Counted from the first letter of the stretch, positions 46,058 through 57,740 are shown. The stretch: DNA of 64,000 nucleotides from Aquatica leii (GCA_035610365.1 CM069432.1:19282354-19346353), one strand, 5' to 3'. A program made the numbers and translations. The notes: a model not told the origin generated them from the sequence alone.

Positions 46058-47000
46058 ATGGATTTTAAAATACATGTCAAAAAATTAGAAAGGGCAGAAA
46101 ATTGGTCAAAATGGCGAGTTGTTATATATGGTGAGTTGTTATAGCGTCATTACGAAGTGTTGGAGATAACAATGGGTAATAAAACTTCATCAGAAGAACC
46201 AGATTTGGAAACATCAGCACAAGAAAAACGATTTTATGAAAGCGTTTGAAAAAGTGGATGCCCTAGCTCAGCTAATTTTGATTGGCAACATGAACGGTGC
46301 CAATGTGTACCTGACATCGACCTGCAGTATTGCGAGAGGTGTATGGGAAAAACTGGTATCAATTTATGAGCAAAGTTCTAGTCAGCGGCTAGATAGGCTG
46401 TTAGAAAGGTTCTTCACAAGTGATAAGAACCCAGCCGAAGATATCACCGCCCATATTGCCCAGCTACATTAAAACTTCCTCGAACTTAATGATGAACTGA
46501 AGTGACTTGTCAAAACTGAATTGCCAGATCTGTTGCTGATGAGCAGAATCATCTCCACACTCCCTCAGGAGTACTTCGAATTCAAGTCTGTACCGTTGCA
46601 GAAGCGATCGTTAAATAAATTGACGGAATGTCTTCGACTGATTAAGATGCGGTTACCGGAAAAACAAGTTCGCAGCGTTAGTGGCGAAAACCAAAGTTCA
46701 TAAGAAAACTGTAGTGCGAAAATGTTTCAAGTGCAAAAAGGTGGGACACTTTGCCAGAAATTGTCCGAACAAGTCCAATGTGGATGAAACTTTAAATAAA
46801 TCAAATAACCAAAGTGGTGACGCGTTCATATGCGAAAATGAAGTCAAATCGGAGAACTGGTTGGCAGACACCGATGCCTCAGCTCATATGACCAGGTATA
46901 GACACTATTTTAGCACGTACGAAGCATTTACTACTCCGAGAGGGGTTTGAATTGGAAAGGATGAAAGAATCCAAGCCCTGGGCGAAGGGACTGTACTGGT
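46058..47000 (+). mobile_element. Copia gag, zinc knuckle and protease region
   Basis: MDFKIHVKKLERAENWSKWR at the start, then GNMNGANVYLTSTC and WEKLVSIYEQSSSQRLDRLL as in copia gag (UBN2 type), a CCHC knuckle C-x2-C-x4-H-x4-C at about 46720-46765 for RNA packaging, and the protease start WLADTDASAHMT near 46860. Fossil. Confidence 0.85.
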
Positions 47001-47193
47001 CGAAATCAAAATAAATGGAAGGTGGTATCAAACTCATTTAACGGACGTCTGGTATGTACCTAGCACTGGCCAAAATTTACTTTCCGTAGGAAGAACGCTT
47101 GAGAAGGGGTTTGGGATAAAAGCCGACACAAATGGGTGTAAGTTTCTGAAGAACGGAGAAGTTAGATTAAGTGGGAGACAAACCAGTAAAGGG

Positions 47194-47922
47194 TTGTACG
47201 TTCTAGAAATGAGGACAGTGGTTGTCGAACATTCGGCTGAAGCACACTCAGCGGTCAAAAACGAAAGTCTCCAAACTTGGCATGAGAAATTGGGACATCA
47301 GAGTAAAGCATATGTTAAAAAGGTTTTAGGTATGCACAACAAAGACGTTAAAGTTGATGAAGAATTATGCGAGGGATGCATAATGGGAAAGCAGACAATA
47401 AATTTATTCAAAGTGAGAAAAGAACGTCCAAACCAGCCTGGTGAATTGGTGTATGCTGATGTGTGTGGCCCGATGTAGACAACATCATTAGGTGGCTCAA
47501 GATACTTTGCATATTTCAAGGATGATTTCTTTAAATTCAAGAGAGTTTTCTTTTTGAAACAGAAATCAGAAGTAGCAAAGTGCTTGGAAATCTTTGCTCA
47601 AGAAGCTTTAGTGGCAGGAAATCAAGTGAAAAGATTTCTAACTGATGGTGGTAAAGAGTTTGACAAGGTGAGGAAGATTTTGCAAACACAGGGAATCAAC
47701 TTTAGAACCACTATGCCATACACGCCTGAGCAAAATGGTGGCGCTGAAAGAGAGAATAGGACATTCGTAGAGAGCGCACGGTCTATGATTTATATGAGGA
47801 ATCTGCCTAAATATCTTTGGGGCGAAGCTGACAATACAGCTGCTCCTGTGACGAATAAGACAGCTCAGACGTCAATAGAAGGAAAAAGCATATCAAATAT
47901 GTTTAAAAAAGAAAACGTGAGT
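47194..47922 (+). mobile_element. Copia integrase region
   Basis: GAG-pre-integrase zinc domain (WHEKLGHQSK and CEGCIMGKQ, giving H-x3-H-like and C-x2-C), then the DDE core: VYADVCGPM with the first Asp, FLTDGGKEF with the second Asp, and PEQNGGAERENRT with the Glu. Domain order identifies Ty1/copia. Text stops where the pogo-like transposon begins. Confidence 0.85.
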
Positions 47923-50500
47923 AGGGGAGGAGGGGGCACAGAGAACCGCTTAGGTAATTGTTACATATATTTCCTAAATAAAAAATCACTAAAAACAAGT
48001 AGACCTATCTATTTTTAATATGTACATTACTTTACCGATTTCCAACAATAAATTTGATTTAAACAATAACAAAAAACAATTATAGCCGTTTTATTGATAC
48101 TTTGCACTGGTCCTATGTGCACTGGGACACAGGGGACCTAGTACTGGGGCACAAGGAAACATTTTCTTAAAACAGGGTTTTGTTTTTGCTTGCCTGTTCT
48201 TGCGACAAAAAGACTTAAAATAGTGTTTGTAAAGATAACAGATTTTAGGAATTTTACAGTTAGAAAACAAATATTTGTTTTAAACGTTCTATTTTTAAAT
48301 GAAATCTTAGGAACACTTTAAACAAATAAATTCTTCGTCGTTTTCCGACACTCCCGCGCAAGCATCATGTGCCCAGCCTCGGCAATTCTGGCATTGAATT
48401 CATCCCTCCCGTGACCTTGACTCGCCATACTGCTTGGACAATAAATGCATATGGTGTTAGTGTCTCCCTCTTTACTATCACTACTTGAAACTTCTACTTT
48501 CTTTTCTATCGTTTTTTTTTGTATAAGCTTTTCATTGGCGTTTTCATTAAGTTTTCTTATCACTCTTTTGGTGTTTGCCTTTTTTCTCGCTTCTTTTGCA
48601 ATAAGCTGATCTTTAAATGCTGAACTTGTCAATTCTTCAGCATGTTGAGCTTTGCTAACTCTCTTCTGTGAATTTTTGTTTTTACGTGCATCTGACTGTG
48701 GTTTTGGAGAAACTTTCAAGATAGCATCTTTGAACGAAGTATAGCTGCAGCTTGGCTGTGGTTTCTTAAATACGTTTTCAGTTTCAGACTGTTGATTAGC
48801 TGGGAAATCGTCAGTAGGCAGTCTTTCAGTTTCTTCCTTCACCACTGGAATATCTGTGACTTCAGCAGGCAAGAAACATTCGTCAGAAAATATTTCATTA
48901 TTGAATAGGTAAATTCCTGTCGTTTGAAAACCTTTTACGGCTTTCTCCATAGTGGCATTACAAAGAAATGCCTTAGAAAACATTTCTACTATATTATATA
49001 ATGACACACGAGATCCAGGGTTATTAGTGTGCCATAAGTCACACTCTTTTGTATACTGATGTTTTAAAGACCCAAAGACAGTGCGGTTGTAGACGATGAC
49101 TGGTATGGGGTGGAAGAGAAACCATTAGAATATTATTTTCTCTTTCGCTTTATTTACTGCAGCTAGTGTCCTGTGGCTATTGTGATTATCGAGGATCAAT
49201 AATATTTTGTTGTTCGATCCGGGTTTCACGTGGTTTATAAAGTGGTCCAAATACAAAATGTTCAGAGTCCGTCCATCCTGATTCATTTGCATAACCAACT
49301 GCACCTGGTGAACATCCTTTCATGAATAATGGGTTCATTTGCTGTCGGGGGAAAAGAAAAAACGGGAGAACGTAAGATCCTGAAGCTGAAATCCCACAAA
49401 CTGCTGTGACATTAAACTCACGTTCAGTGCTCACTATTCGCCCGACTTGTTTTTTTCTTTTCTCTGCTAATATTTTTTTGGGTACTGGTACTGAATTGAC
49501 CCCAGTTTCATCAATGTTATATATTTAGTCTGGTTGAATATTATTGGCATCCAAAACTAATCGTACAACATCGAAAAACTTCTGCACTTGTGATTTGTTA
49601 AACCCTGCTATGCTAGTAGGCTCAGGAGTTCTAATAGAAAGTTGAGGATTACTTTTTTTGAGTCCCAATAACCAGTCATTACCAGCCAATTTTACAGTCT
49701 TGTTAAATGTGTGATTTAACTGCATATTTTCCGCTAACTCAAATGCAAACCGACGAGCATCTAAAGAGGTTATACCATAAAAGCGTTTTTCAAAGTCTAA
49801 AATATGCTCCACTAATTCGGTTTCTTCTTGTTCGATAAAAACTTGTTTAAAACTATCGTTCCGTGGAGTTTTTGGCATTAGAGGGTTATTTCTCCGTCGG
49901 GAAATACAAGTCTTGGGTATGCCAACACGTTCAAAAGTTTTTCGAGCCAAAATTTCGTTTCGCTCTATCATTTCTAAAATCTTCAATCCAGGAAGGTTCT
50001 GTTTTTTTCTTTACGTAATTACGTACCATCTAAAAAAAGCAAATCTGCATCATAATATGAATAAATCAAAAATAAGATAATTGTGGGACACAACGGACCA
50101 AAAGGGACTTTTAAGCCCCAATGTCACAATTAAGTTTAAAATTGCTGCTGCTTTACGTTTGCTTTCACCTACGATAGCCCACTTATTTTATAGTAAAATA
50201 GCTGTGGTTTTGTTGGATATAATCAGTGGATATAATAAGCGAAAATGATATATAAACAATTACGCGATAATCACACTTGATTTAGATACAAAATTTAACA
50301 ATTACTTACCTCTAAATTAATATTTCATTTTTTCTGACGTTAGCACTACACTGACATTTGTTGTAACTGAAATAAAATGGGCAGCGTTCGGTTACCATCC
50401 CATTTTTAACATGATTGAAAAGGTGGCACCACCTTTAATAAAATAAATCGAGTGAACTTATGTGCCCCACCGGTGCCTTGTGCCCCTTCCGCCCCTTTTA
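47923..50500 (-). mobile_element. pogo/Tigger-like DNA transposon inside copia
   Basis: About 2.58 kb. The left end AGGGGAGGAGGGGGCACAG and the reverse complement of the right end, AAAGGGGCGGAAGGGGCACA, form G-rich terminal inverted repeats. TA precedes or overlaps both ends, consistent with the TA target of the pogo family. The copia integrase reading stops at the left end and copia coding text (HIPKQKRQKLDKK) resumes right after the right end, so the element inserted into copia. It encodes one minus-strand transposase. Confidence 0.85.
48318..50029 (-). pseudogene. pogo/jerky-like transposase (DDE_1), broken
   Basis: Starts at MVRNYVKKKTEPSW (50029) and, after a frameshift, continues through the HTH domain (TFERVGIPKTCISRRR), the CENP-B-type second DNA-binding domain (NDWLLGLKKSNPQLSIRTPEP) and the DDE core: IYNIDETG with the first Asp after one stop, LLILDNHNSH with the second Asp, and VFGSLKHQYTKECDLW. 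In the third block the usual PLDxxxFG reads VYNRTVFG, so the third catalytic Asp appears as Asn. The C-terminal tail (48900-48318) is Lys/Ser-rich and ends in a short Cys/His stretch. Pieces are 49986-49525, 49434-49186 and 49007-48318. About 565 codons in all, normal for the family. Inactive. Confidence 0.85.
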
Positions 50501-51645
50501 AAACCTACAGATCTGTGGATCAAAATGTTACGTACACATACCCAAGCAGAAGAGACAAAAGCTGGACAAGAAGAGTGAAGAGGGTCAGTTTGTTGGGTAC
50601 TGTGGGAATAAAGATGGATATCGAGTGTGGTTACCTCATAAGAACAAAATAATATCTAGTCGAGACGTAATATTTGTGAATGAGAATGTTTCGAGATGCA
50701 TGAATCTAAGTTACGAAAAATGTGATCGTGAAAATGAGAATGTAGTTGCGATCAAGAAAGAAAATTCTGAAAGTAGATGTGATACGAACAAAGAAGTAAA
50801 CCAAACTGAGGAAGCTTCGTCATCTACAGAAGAACCAAAAATGTGGGAGAAGTAACTGAAACTTCAAGTTAATACGTAATTGTAGAAAGTAAAGAAGCAG
50901 AAAATTCACGAGGACGAAGAACTGTAAAATGGACAAGAAAGTTTAAAGATTACGAGATTTGTTTACTAAGCACAAATGAAGAAAATGTACCACAAACATA
51001 CAATGAGGCAATTGAAAGTGAACAGTCAGAAAATTGGAAACAAGCCATGCAAGACGAGCTTAAAAACCTGAAAGAAAACAATACCTAGATAGAAGTTATA
51101 AAGTCAAGCGGTAGAAAGGTGATAGATAGTAAATAGATCGACAAGATCAAGAGAGATCAAGATGGAAATATCACTCGGTACAAGGCATGTCTGGTAACAA
51201 GGGGTTTTCAGCAAAAGGAAAATTTTGGTTATGGAGAAATTTATGCTCCTGTAGCTAAATTGGCAACGGTAAGCAACGTGCGAGCAACGACTTGTGGCTC
51301 ATATTAAAACGGGTTCTACGATGCATTAAACGGTCAGTGGACTTGAATTTAGTATACAAAAAGTGCGAATGTGTCGAAACGTTGTGCGGTTACGCGGACG
51401 CAGATTGAGGTGGAGACTGTTTCGAACGTAAATCTACTTCGGGGTATCTATTTAAGCTGTATCGAAGCACCATATCCTGGAAGTCCACAAAACAAACAGC
51501 AATAGCCTTGTCAACTACTGAGGCCGAATATATTGCCCTGTCAGCAGAAGTCAGCGAAGCATGCTGGATAAGAAAGATTTTAATCGATTTGGACGTAGTG
51601 GAAGATAATCCGAATGTTATCACCATATTTGAGGACAACCTTTTA
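50501..51645 (+). mobile_element. Copia reverse transcriptase and RNase H remnants
   Basis: After the pogo-like insertion: KDGYRVWLPHKNKIISSRDV (integrase tail), a Glu/Ser-rich spacer, then reverse transcriptase start text (NWKQAMQDELKNLKENNT, GNITRYKACLVTRGFQQK, YAPVAKLATV) and the RNase H end (GYADAD, TSGYLFKLYRSTISWKS, TTEAEYIALSAEVSEACWIR). Fossil and incomplete. Confidence 0.8.
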
Positions 51646-51679
51646 CTAATAAAAGATTTAAAAAATAACATTGTATAAC

Positions 51680-52390
51680 AACTTTGAAAACAGACGAATG
51701 TCTCACAGGGAATAAAGCGTATTTGCTGACATTATGTAACAGAACTGCTTTCAGGTCTCTTTTAGATGAGTGATTCAAGAACCTCCAATCTTGTTTATTG
51801 TACTCTATCCCGAATGCTTCTACTAACCCAGAGATCATACAACAGAACAATAAATTACCTTCTTGTTTACAAAAAGGAGTAAATTTTTGTTCTGTTGTTC
51901 GGTACTTACGATAGAATGTTCCTGAAGCTAAGTGCGACTTAGAACTCCGGCTTTGTCTCTAGTTAAACGTAAATCTCTCACTAAGTAATTTAGTTTGTTT
52001 TGTTTTATATATTCAAATAAGTTCATCATGAAAAACTGGACGCAATGCTGATGGAAGATTGGGGATACAAAATAACTCTTTCATTCTTAGAATTGTAGCC
52101 ACTGACATGGATGCTGCAAAAGTAACAGTCCCTCCATATCATGACAACTCCGAATCTAAAAGATTTCTTTTTCCAACATGAAAGCTTCTGTAAATTTTAT
52201 ACACAAACGTAACATACGTTGTGTGGTGCCCAAGCTTTTTGCTAGTCCCCATTCTTCACTTAAATGTAAGCAAAGTAAACCTTTTTCACAAAATCTACTA
52301 TGCTCTTTTGATGCTTCTTGATCACAAATACAATAAAAATTGTTAGGGCTGTTGGCATAACGACTTGTTATTGCACTGAACACGATGTGA
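51680..52390 (-). pseudogene. Diverged relative of transposon A/B/C, N-terminal half
   Basis: Minus-strand text includes ANSPNNFYCICDQ (compare NHPDSFCYVCGEL in copy B), WRDCYFC (compare WREPRCHLTDCYFC), NYLVRDLRLTRDKAGVLS (compare NDLVRDLQLPKTKSQLLG) and DWRFLNHSSKRDLKAVLLHN (compare DKWRLFIDSSKTSLKVVLLAN). In the last block the first putative catalytic Asp of copies A-C reads His. It breaks off where the copia right end lies, and the remaining C-terminal half is found at 45.1-45.8 kb on the other side of copia, same strand. Frames shift several times. Confidence 0.7.
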
Positions 52391-53764
52391 ACACAATTGA
52401 ATGAAAGTGTGAACTAAAAAAAGCTACTATCATATATGAACGACTTATGCAACGATAACGTGTCCCAGATTACCCTATTAAGCGGAATGCCTCATCAATC
52501 CTAGATTAGAAAGTATATGTCTTTGTGATTTTCTTAGTATTAGTCATGCAGATACTCAAAAGTGCACTTTCAGCGTTTACTACTCATTAGGTAAATTATT
52601 ATTAGAGACCAAGGTATTGTTAATGCATGAATAACGTAAAGTAAAAATGCAAAGAAACTTTACGTCCTGTGGTATAAAGTTCATTTTCATATGTACTACT
52701 TCAAACAACATAAAAAACAGCTAAATTTATAAAAAAAAAGATTTTTTATAGTTTATCTGTAATAATTAATAGTTACGTTTAAATGAGTACAAATTAAAAA
52801 ACTTACCCCACCAAAGTTCCTTAAAGCAAACAAGTACTGTCGACTACATGCAAAGTTATTCTCGAGACTTGCAAAGTATGTAATATGGGTTTGCCAAATT
52901 TTAACCTCAGCTACGTTTAAAACATTTTACGTGATACGAGTGATCTGCCGTCATCTACAACTGTGCAACGTTCGACTTGAATAACACAGATCGCAAAGGT
53001 CATTGGGTATGTGACATTAATTACTCTTTACACTATAAGAATTATAAAATACTAAAAGTAACATGGGCAACACTAATTTACTTGTGAAGAACAACTAAAT
53101 CTAAAATCGTCTTAATATCGCTAGTATACAGAAACCATTTTTAATTCTAAAATGATGAAATAGCTAGAAGCGTAATTGATATAACCGACGATGAAAATTA
53201 AATAGAAAGAAAAATTACTTACAATTAAGCGGACATGCGTCTTATCAAAATCGACCACTAATAACGACTTAAAATAGAAAAGTAAAGTAAAAACGGCCAC
53301 TGACGCAATCCCCTCCCTTAAGTATCAAATAATATAAAATTATCCTATCTATTCCTTCCTTTTGCTAACTTTTTCTACTGCTGTTTAGTTTCTACTTTTT
53401 TCCGGGATTGCTTGTAACAGTTTTTTGTTGTGCGACGGTTCGATCCTCTAAATTTCAATAATGTCGTTAATTATATTTGTAGATTTGCTGCATTTTTAAA
53501 TGGATCTGTCCCGAAGAGTTGATTGTCTACATAAAAACATTTCATACTACGTAAGCTGTCTTTTGAAATTCTTCATGCTTGTCATATGCTAATTGTATGG
53601 TGCGGGCGAAGTCCCGTAGGTTATTGTTGTTTGAGTGTACTTTTGAGATGAGTTGTATTGAACCTCCAAAGTATTCGATGTATTTGAGATCTTCTTTGGC
53701 GATTTTGAGTTGGCATGTCGACAGTAAAAACGATGTAGTTTTTTTTATTATGTGTTGTTAATTA
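52391..53764. other. Interval with no recognised gene
   Basis: AT-rich. A minus-strand frame at about 53740-53540 reads STCQLKIAKEDLKYIEYFGG and LRDFARTIQLAYDKHEEFQK, which has a coding look but is not identified. Ends with TTA (53762-53764), the left target copy of copy C. Confidence 0.4.
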
Positions 53765-56338
53765 CACTGGTCTGCAAAAAAATATTTTTTATCGAGCCTT
53801 GACACTATTCCGGATGATTCTTATGTAAAATGACGTCCTGAATCCAAATATGTCTTCCGTTTTCTTTCATCACCCACCATTTTCGAGGGAGCCCCAAATC
53901 TCTGGTTTTACCACTTTTCGATAAATTAATTATAATTTATTTATCGAACGATAATAATAATTATAATAATTATTATAATAATAAATATATGGACATGAAT
54001 TTAATTTAAATGGAAAAAAGAACTATTTTAGCTATAAACAGTAATAAATAAAAAGATCATTCATCGTTACTTCGTGGTTGCTTTCCTTTTATACCCTGAG
54101 GTACAGCTCTCTCGTTTCAAAAACCAGCAGTACTCCGCCAACATGCTTGCATTCCACTTTCCTGAAAATCTCTTCTCCAGCTTAGCGATGTCTTGATGGA
54201 ACCGTTCCCCGTGTTCATCCGAGACTCCTAAATTTTCAGGGAAAAAGTCCAGATGCGAGTGAAGGAAGTGAACTTTAAGAGTCATGTTACATCCTATGTC
54301 CTTGTACGCTAAATGCAGTTCCTCGACGTGAGCGACATAATCTTGACTTTTGTGGTTACCCAGGAAGTTCTTACAAACGTTTTGAAATGCAAGCCAAGCT
54401 CGTTTTTCTTTTCGATTTAGGAGTTCAATAAACGTCGAATCTTGGAAGAGTTGTCTAATCTAGGGACCAACAAAAACGCCTTCTTTGATTTTAGCTTCGC
54501 TAAGACGAGGAAATTTAGTTTTCAAAAATGGAAATGCGCCACCTGTCTTGTCCACTGCTTTTACAAACTGCTTGGTCAATCCAAGTTTGATGTGTAAAAG
54601 TGGTAAGTAAATATTTTCTTTCGGAACCAAAGGATTGTGGGCGACATTTTTCTGACCAAAAATAAGATTTTCTCGCAGAGGCCAGTCCCGTACGATGTAA
54701 TGTTTATCTCGGGCTCGGCTATCCCATTCACAAAGGAAGCAGCAATATTTTGTGAATCCTGATTGCAGGCCCGTGAGTAGAACAACAACTTTTAAGTCAG
54801 CGCAAAGTTTCCACTTATAATCATGATAACTAATTTTATCAAGGATTCTGAAGATGTTTTCGTACGTTTCCTTCATATCAACAGAGTATGCAACTGAAAC
54901 TGAAAAGAAGTCATTCCCATTTGCCAACAGGACAACTTTTAAGCTTGTTTTTGATGAGTCTATAAACAGTCTCCATTTGTCTGGGTCACATGGCATCTGT
55001 AGCTCTGTCATCAATAAATTTGCATTAGGGCAGAACACTAAACCTTTATCTTCTGAGAAAAGACATTTCAGGGTTGCTTGTCTGGTCCTGTAAGAAGATA
55101 TTTTTACTCCCTTTTCTAAGAGATTCCACTGTTGAAGTCGCGATCCTAGGAGCTGAGATTTAGTCTTGGGTAACTGCAAATCTCTGACAAGATTATTTAA
55201 TTCCGATTGAGTGAGGAGGTGAGGTTGCCGAAAAACTAAATCTGCGGAATACTCTTCATCATCATTGAACGTATCATTCGAAGCCCCAGGTTGTGACTCA
55301 GAGTCTTTTAAATCAATTTCCGGCTCTAGAGTATAAGTGTTTGGGGGCTCTCGGATTGGCAAAGTATCGTTATGAGAAACAGGTCTTAGAGCTGACGAAA
55401 TATTGGGATACTGAATTGTATGCTTACTTTTGCTTGAAAACCCGACGGTGGAAGTCATACAAAAGTAACAATCTGTAAGATGACAGCGAGGTTCACGCCA
55501 AACCATGGGCATAGCAAATGTAATTGATTTACGGGTACCTTTGAGCCATTTGGTCAAACTACTGTAACAAGTCGTACAGCAAACTGATGGAGCCCAAGTC
55601 TTGTCCTGGTCGCCAACTTGACAATCAAAGTACAATTTATAAGCTGTTTTAACAAGCGGAGAAAGGGGTTTTCGTTGCGCTTTTAAAGTTAATTCCCCGC
55701 AGACATAGCAGAAGCTATCGGCATGATTTTTACACTCGCGTGGCATAATTAAACAGTAATTCAACATCCGACATTAACCACAAATCACACTTAATCACTT
55801 GAAAAAATCCGGAGCAAAAGTAGTTTTACTGTTTTACACAAATGAACAAAAATGAACACAAAATCCAGCACGTCGACAAGTTAACTCTGCAACAGCTATA
55901 GATGTACTGATGAAGCAGTTAAGCAAATAATGTAATATACTATAATGAGAAGAGTAATGCAAGTTCAAGCCTGTCGAAAATTCCTGTTCAAACCTGCATG
56001 CGGTATTGAGATCGCCAGCGTCGTGCAGTGAATCTTCCTAACTGTTTATTGATATTTTTTTACTGTTCTTATATATTTGTATTTTATTGTTGTTTCTATA
56101 TACATTTTATAGCAAAACTTTTGCCATATACATTGGTATAAATTTTATTACCTGCGTTGGGATGTTTAACGGCTATAAGTTAAAATTCTAAAAAAATGCA
56201 AAAAATAAAATAAAAATGGGGTCCCTCCAAAATAGGTGGGTGATGGGTAAAAACGGAGATAATTTTTGGATTCAGGAGGTCATTTTACATAAGGATCGTC
56301 AAGAATGGTATCAGGGCCGATTTTCATGCAGACCAGTG
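53765..56338 (-). mobile_element. TIR DNA transposon, copy C (best preserved)
   Basis: 2574 bp, from CACTGGTCTGCA to TGCAGACCAGTG, flanked by TTA at 53762-53764 and 56339-56341. The two ends form an imperfect inverted repeat of about 130 bp. The first 12 bp match exactly, then blocks such as CTTATGTAAAATGAC, TCCTGAATCCAAA and ATCACCCACC recur in the same order. One minus-strand gene fills the middle; 570 bp of non-coding sequence lie upstream of it and 300 bp downstream. CACTG ends recall the CMC (CACTA/Mirage/Chapaev) group and the TTA target recalls PIF/Harbinger; neither is proven. Near-identical to copies A and B, so amplified fairly recently. Confidence 0.92.
54067..55767 (-). pseudogene. 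Putative DDE transposase of the TIR element, one stop
   Basis: A single frame of 566 codons interrupted only by one TAG at codon 436; copies A and B have a Gln-like codon context there. N-terminal Cys-rich module: C12, C20, C23 (FCYVCGEL), C63/C64/C67 (CCTTC), then DCYFC at 99-103, probably zinc-binding DNA recognition. Acidic linker 150-175 (NDDEEYSADL). Catalytic candidates: D270 in WRLFIDSSKTSL, D324 in KLCADLKVV, and E518 or E521 in SDEHGERFHQD. Cysteines 342, 343 and 346 (YCCFLCEWDSRAR) lie after the second Asp. The C-terminus is basic (GYKRKATTK). Start chosen at MLNYCLIMPREC because the three copies share NYCLIMPREC. I know this as an uncharacterised arthropod protein family; the transposase role is inferred from the flanking inverted repeats, target duplications and copy number. 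Confidence 0.8.
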
Positions 56339-56341
56339 TTA

Positions 56342-57007
56342 TTATTTTTCTAAAAAATCGTATGTTAATTAAATTTATCACGTCACTGGTACGCCGACAC
56401 TACTGGTTGGACAAATCCTTCTGTATTTGATGTGAGCCAAACGCTCTTTAAGTCAAACTTTGATCGGTCTCTAGGTTTGTCCTACATATACTTGATTGCA
56501 TTTTTTACAGTTTATCTTATATATTTCTGATTTATGCTTAACCTCCACTGGATTTTTTGGGTTACTAAATCACTTTGTAGGTTATTTTTGGAACTGTCAA
56601 CTGTTTATAAGTCAAAATGACACATTTCTGTGTGTTTTTTTAATTATGTTTCAAGGTAGTAATATTTTTCTTTATATAAGTGTTTTCCGTTTTAAAGATT
56701 TTATGTTGAATCATCATCTACGTGAAACAAAAAATCAATCAAATCGTCATGTTGGGAAATGTCACTTAATACATAACAGGTGTGATTAATGATTTAATTA
56801 AAACAAGATATTTGTACAGTAATCAAAATTGTTTACACGTTATACTAAAAAAATTTTTTAACTGTAACCAAAATCTTTCTTTGAACATATTTATTCCTTA
56901 ATGTGAAATTTAATAACAAATAAAGAAAGCATAGAAAGAAAAAAAGAAATATAATTGCGTGCATTTAAAAATTGTATCTTATTATTTAGGTTTTGCACGT
57001 TTTTATT
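56342..57007. other. Interval with no recognised gene
   Basis: AT-rich. The plus-strand frame 56496-56789 is Phe/Leu-rich and looks like a by-product of T-rich sequence. AATTAAAATAAAAACG at about 57012-56994 on the minus strand lies just past the stop of the secreted-protein gene and may serve as its polyadenylation region. Confidence 0.45.
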
Positions 57008-57740
57008 TTAATTAAGGGCACACCAATCCAATATTGACGAAAAAGTATGTTTAACGATATCCATCAACAAACTACTTTCGCAATTTAAAGCAAAATCTTC
57101 TTCAATACAATCTTGCAATTCTGGAAATTTTCTAAAAAAATAATAATTTGGTTTATAAACGTACCGTTTTATATTTGATTGACTTACCTACACACTAACG
57201 ATTTTGTCAAAATTAAATTGCTAAAATCGTCATTTTCAGATAAACTATTTATGCACTTCATTGTAATGTGCGTTACGTTATCATTTTGGACACACTCCAG
57301 GTTTTTCAGATCTTGATATAGTTCCAAAAACTCTTCTTTAGTTTTTTGACAGGCTTGAGCTTTGGTTGCTTTATAGGTGTGTAGTATAAGTTCAGATAAA
57401 TACTGTTCTTCTGGATAATAGCAATAAATAAACATTGACACTATAATATTTGTACATTGGTCGATAAAATCGTTCTCACAATAGAATGTGTAATATTCTG
57501 TTGGATTTTTTATGTTTTTGAGCGTCATGGCACAAGAATACATTTGCATTGCTTTAGCCTGATAAAAATTTTTAGTAAAGACTAGTTTGTAAAAGGATAA
57601 CATACCTCTAGTTCTTTAGTGGAAACGTTAGGTGGACATCTATTTCCTAGGTAATCAGCTAACGTTTGGTGAGCATATGTCTGGTGGGACAGGTAGAATA
57701 ATGCTAAACATGTCACTAAAACAAAGTCTGTATTATTTTT
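57008..57740 (-). CDS. Secreted Cys-rich protein, possible 27-kDa hemolymph (DUF1397) type
   Basis: A host gene with three visible coding exons on the minus strand: about 57740-57606, 57558-57188 and 57131-57008. Introns are 47 bp (57605-57559, GTATGT...TATCAG) and 56 bp (57187-57132, GTAAGT...TTTTAG). All junctions keep frame, and the last codons are WCALN then stop. The first exon reads FVLVTCLALFYLSHQTYA, a clear signal peptide, followed by HQTLADYLGNRCPPNV. The start Met is not found and must lie in an upstream exon; TACAG|AC near 57737 could be its acceptor. The mature protein of about 190 residues has some 12 cysteines, with YTFYCENDF, ECVQND, VCRKFPELQDCIEEDFALNC and ILDWC. Spacing and text resemble insect 27-kDa hemolymph glycoproteins (DUF1397), a tentative match. 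Secretion is well supported, function is not. Confidence 0.7.

Larger units (their letters stand above)
45820..51679 (+). mobile_element. Copia-type (Ty1/copia) element, broken and nested
   Basis: Ty1/copia fossil. A sequence ending TATAACA at 45900 is followed at once by GGTTATGGGCCCAG, the copia-type primer site, and TATAACA recurs at about 51673-51679 at the right end, so remnants of both LTR ends may be present. Gag (46058 on), a CCHC knuckle (CFKCKKVGHFARNC), protease (WLADTDASAHMT), integrase (WHEKLGH, CEGCIMGKQ, FLTDGGKEF, TPEQNGGAERENRT), reverse transcriptase (DELKNLKEN, RYKACLVTRGFQQKE) and RNase H (ERKSTSGYLFKLY, ALSTTEAEYIALS) follow in the copia order, integrase before reverse transcriptase. 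A pogo-like transposon sits at 47.92-50.50 kb. Broken, with more than ten interruptions; the age cannot be read from the LTRs. Confidence 0.88.
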
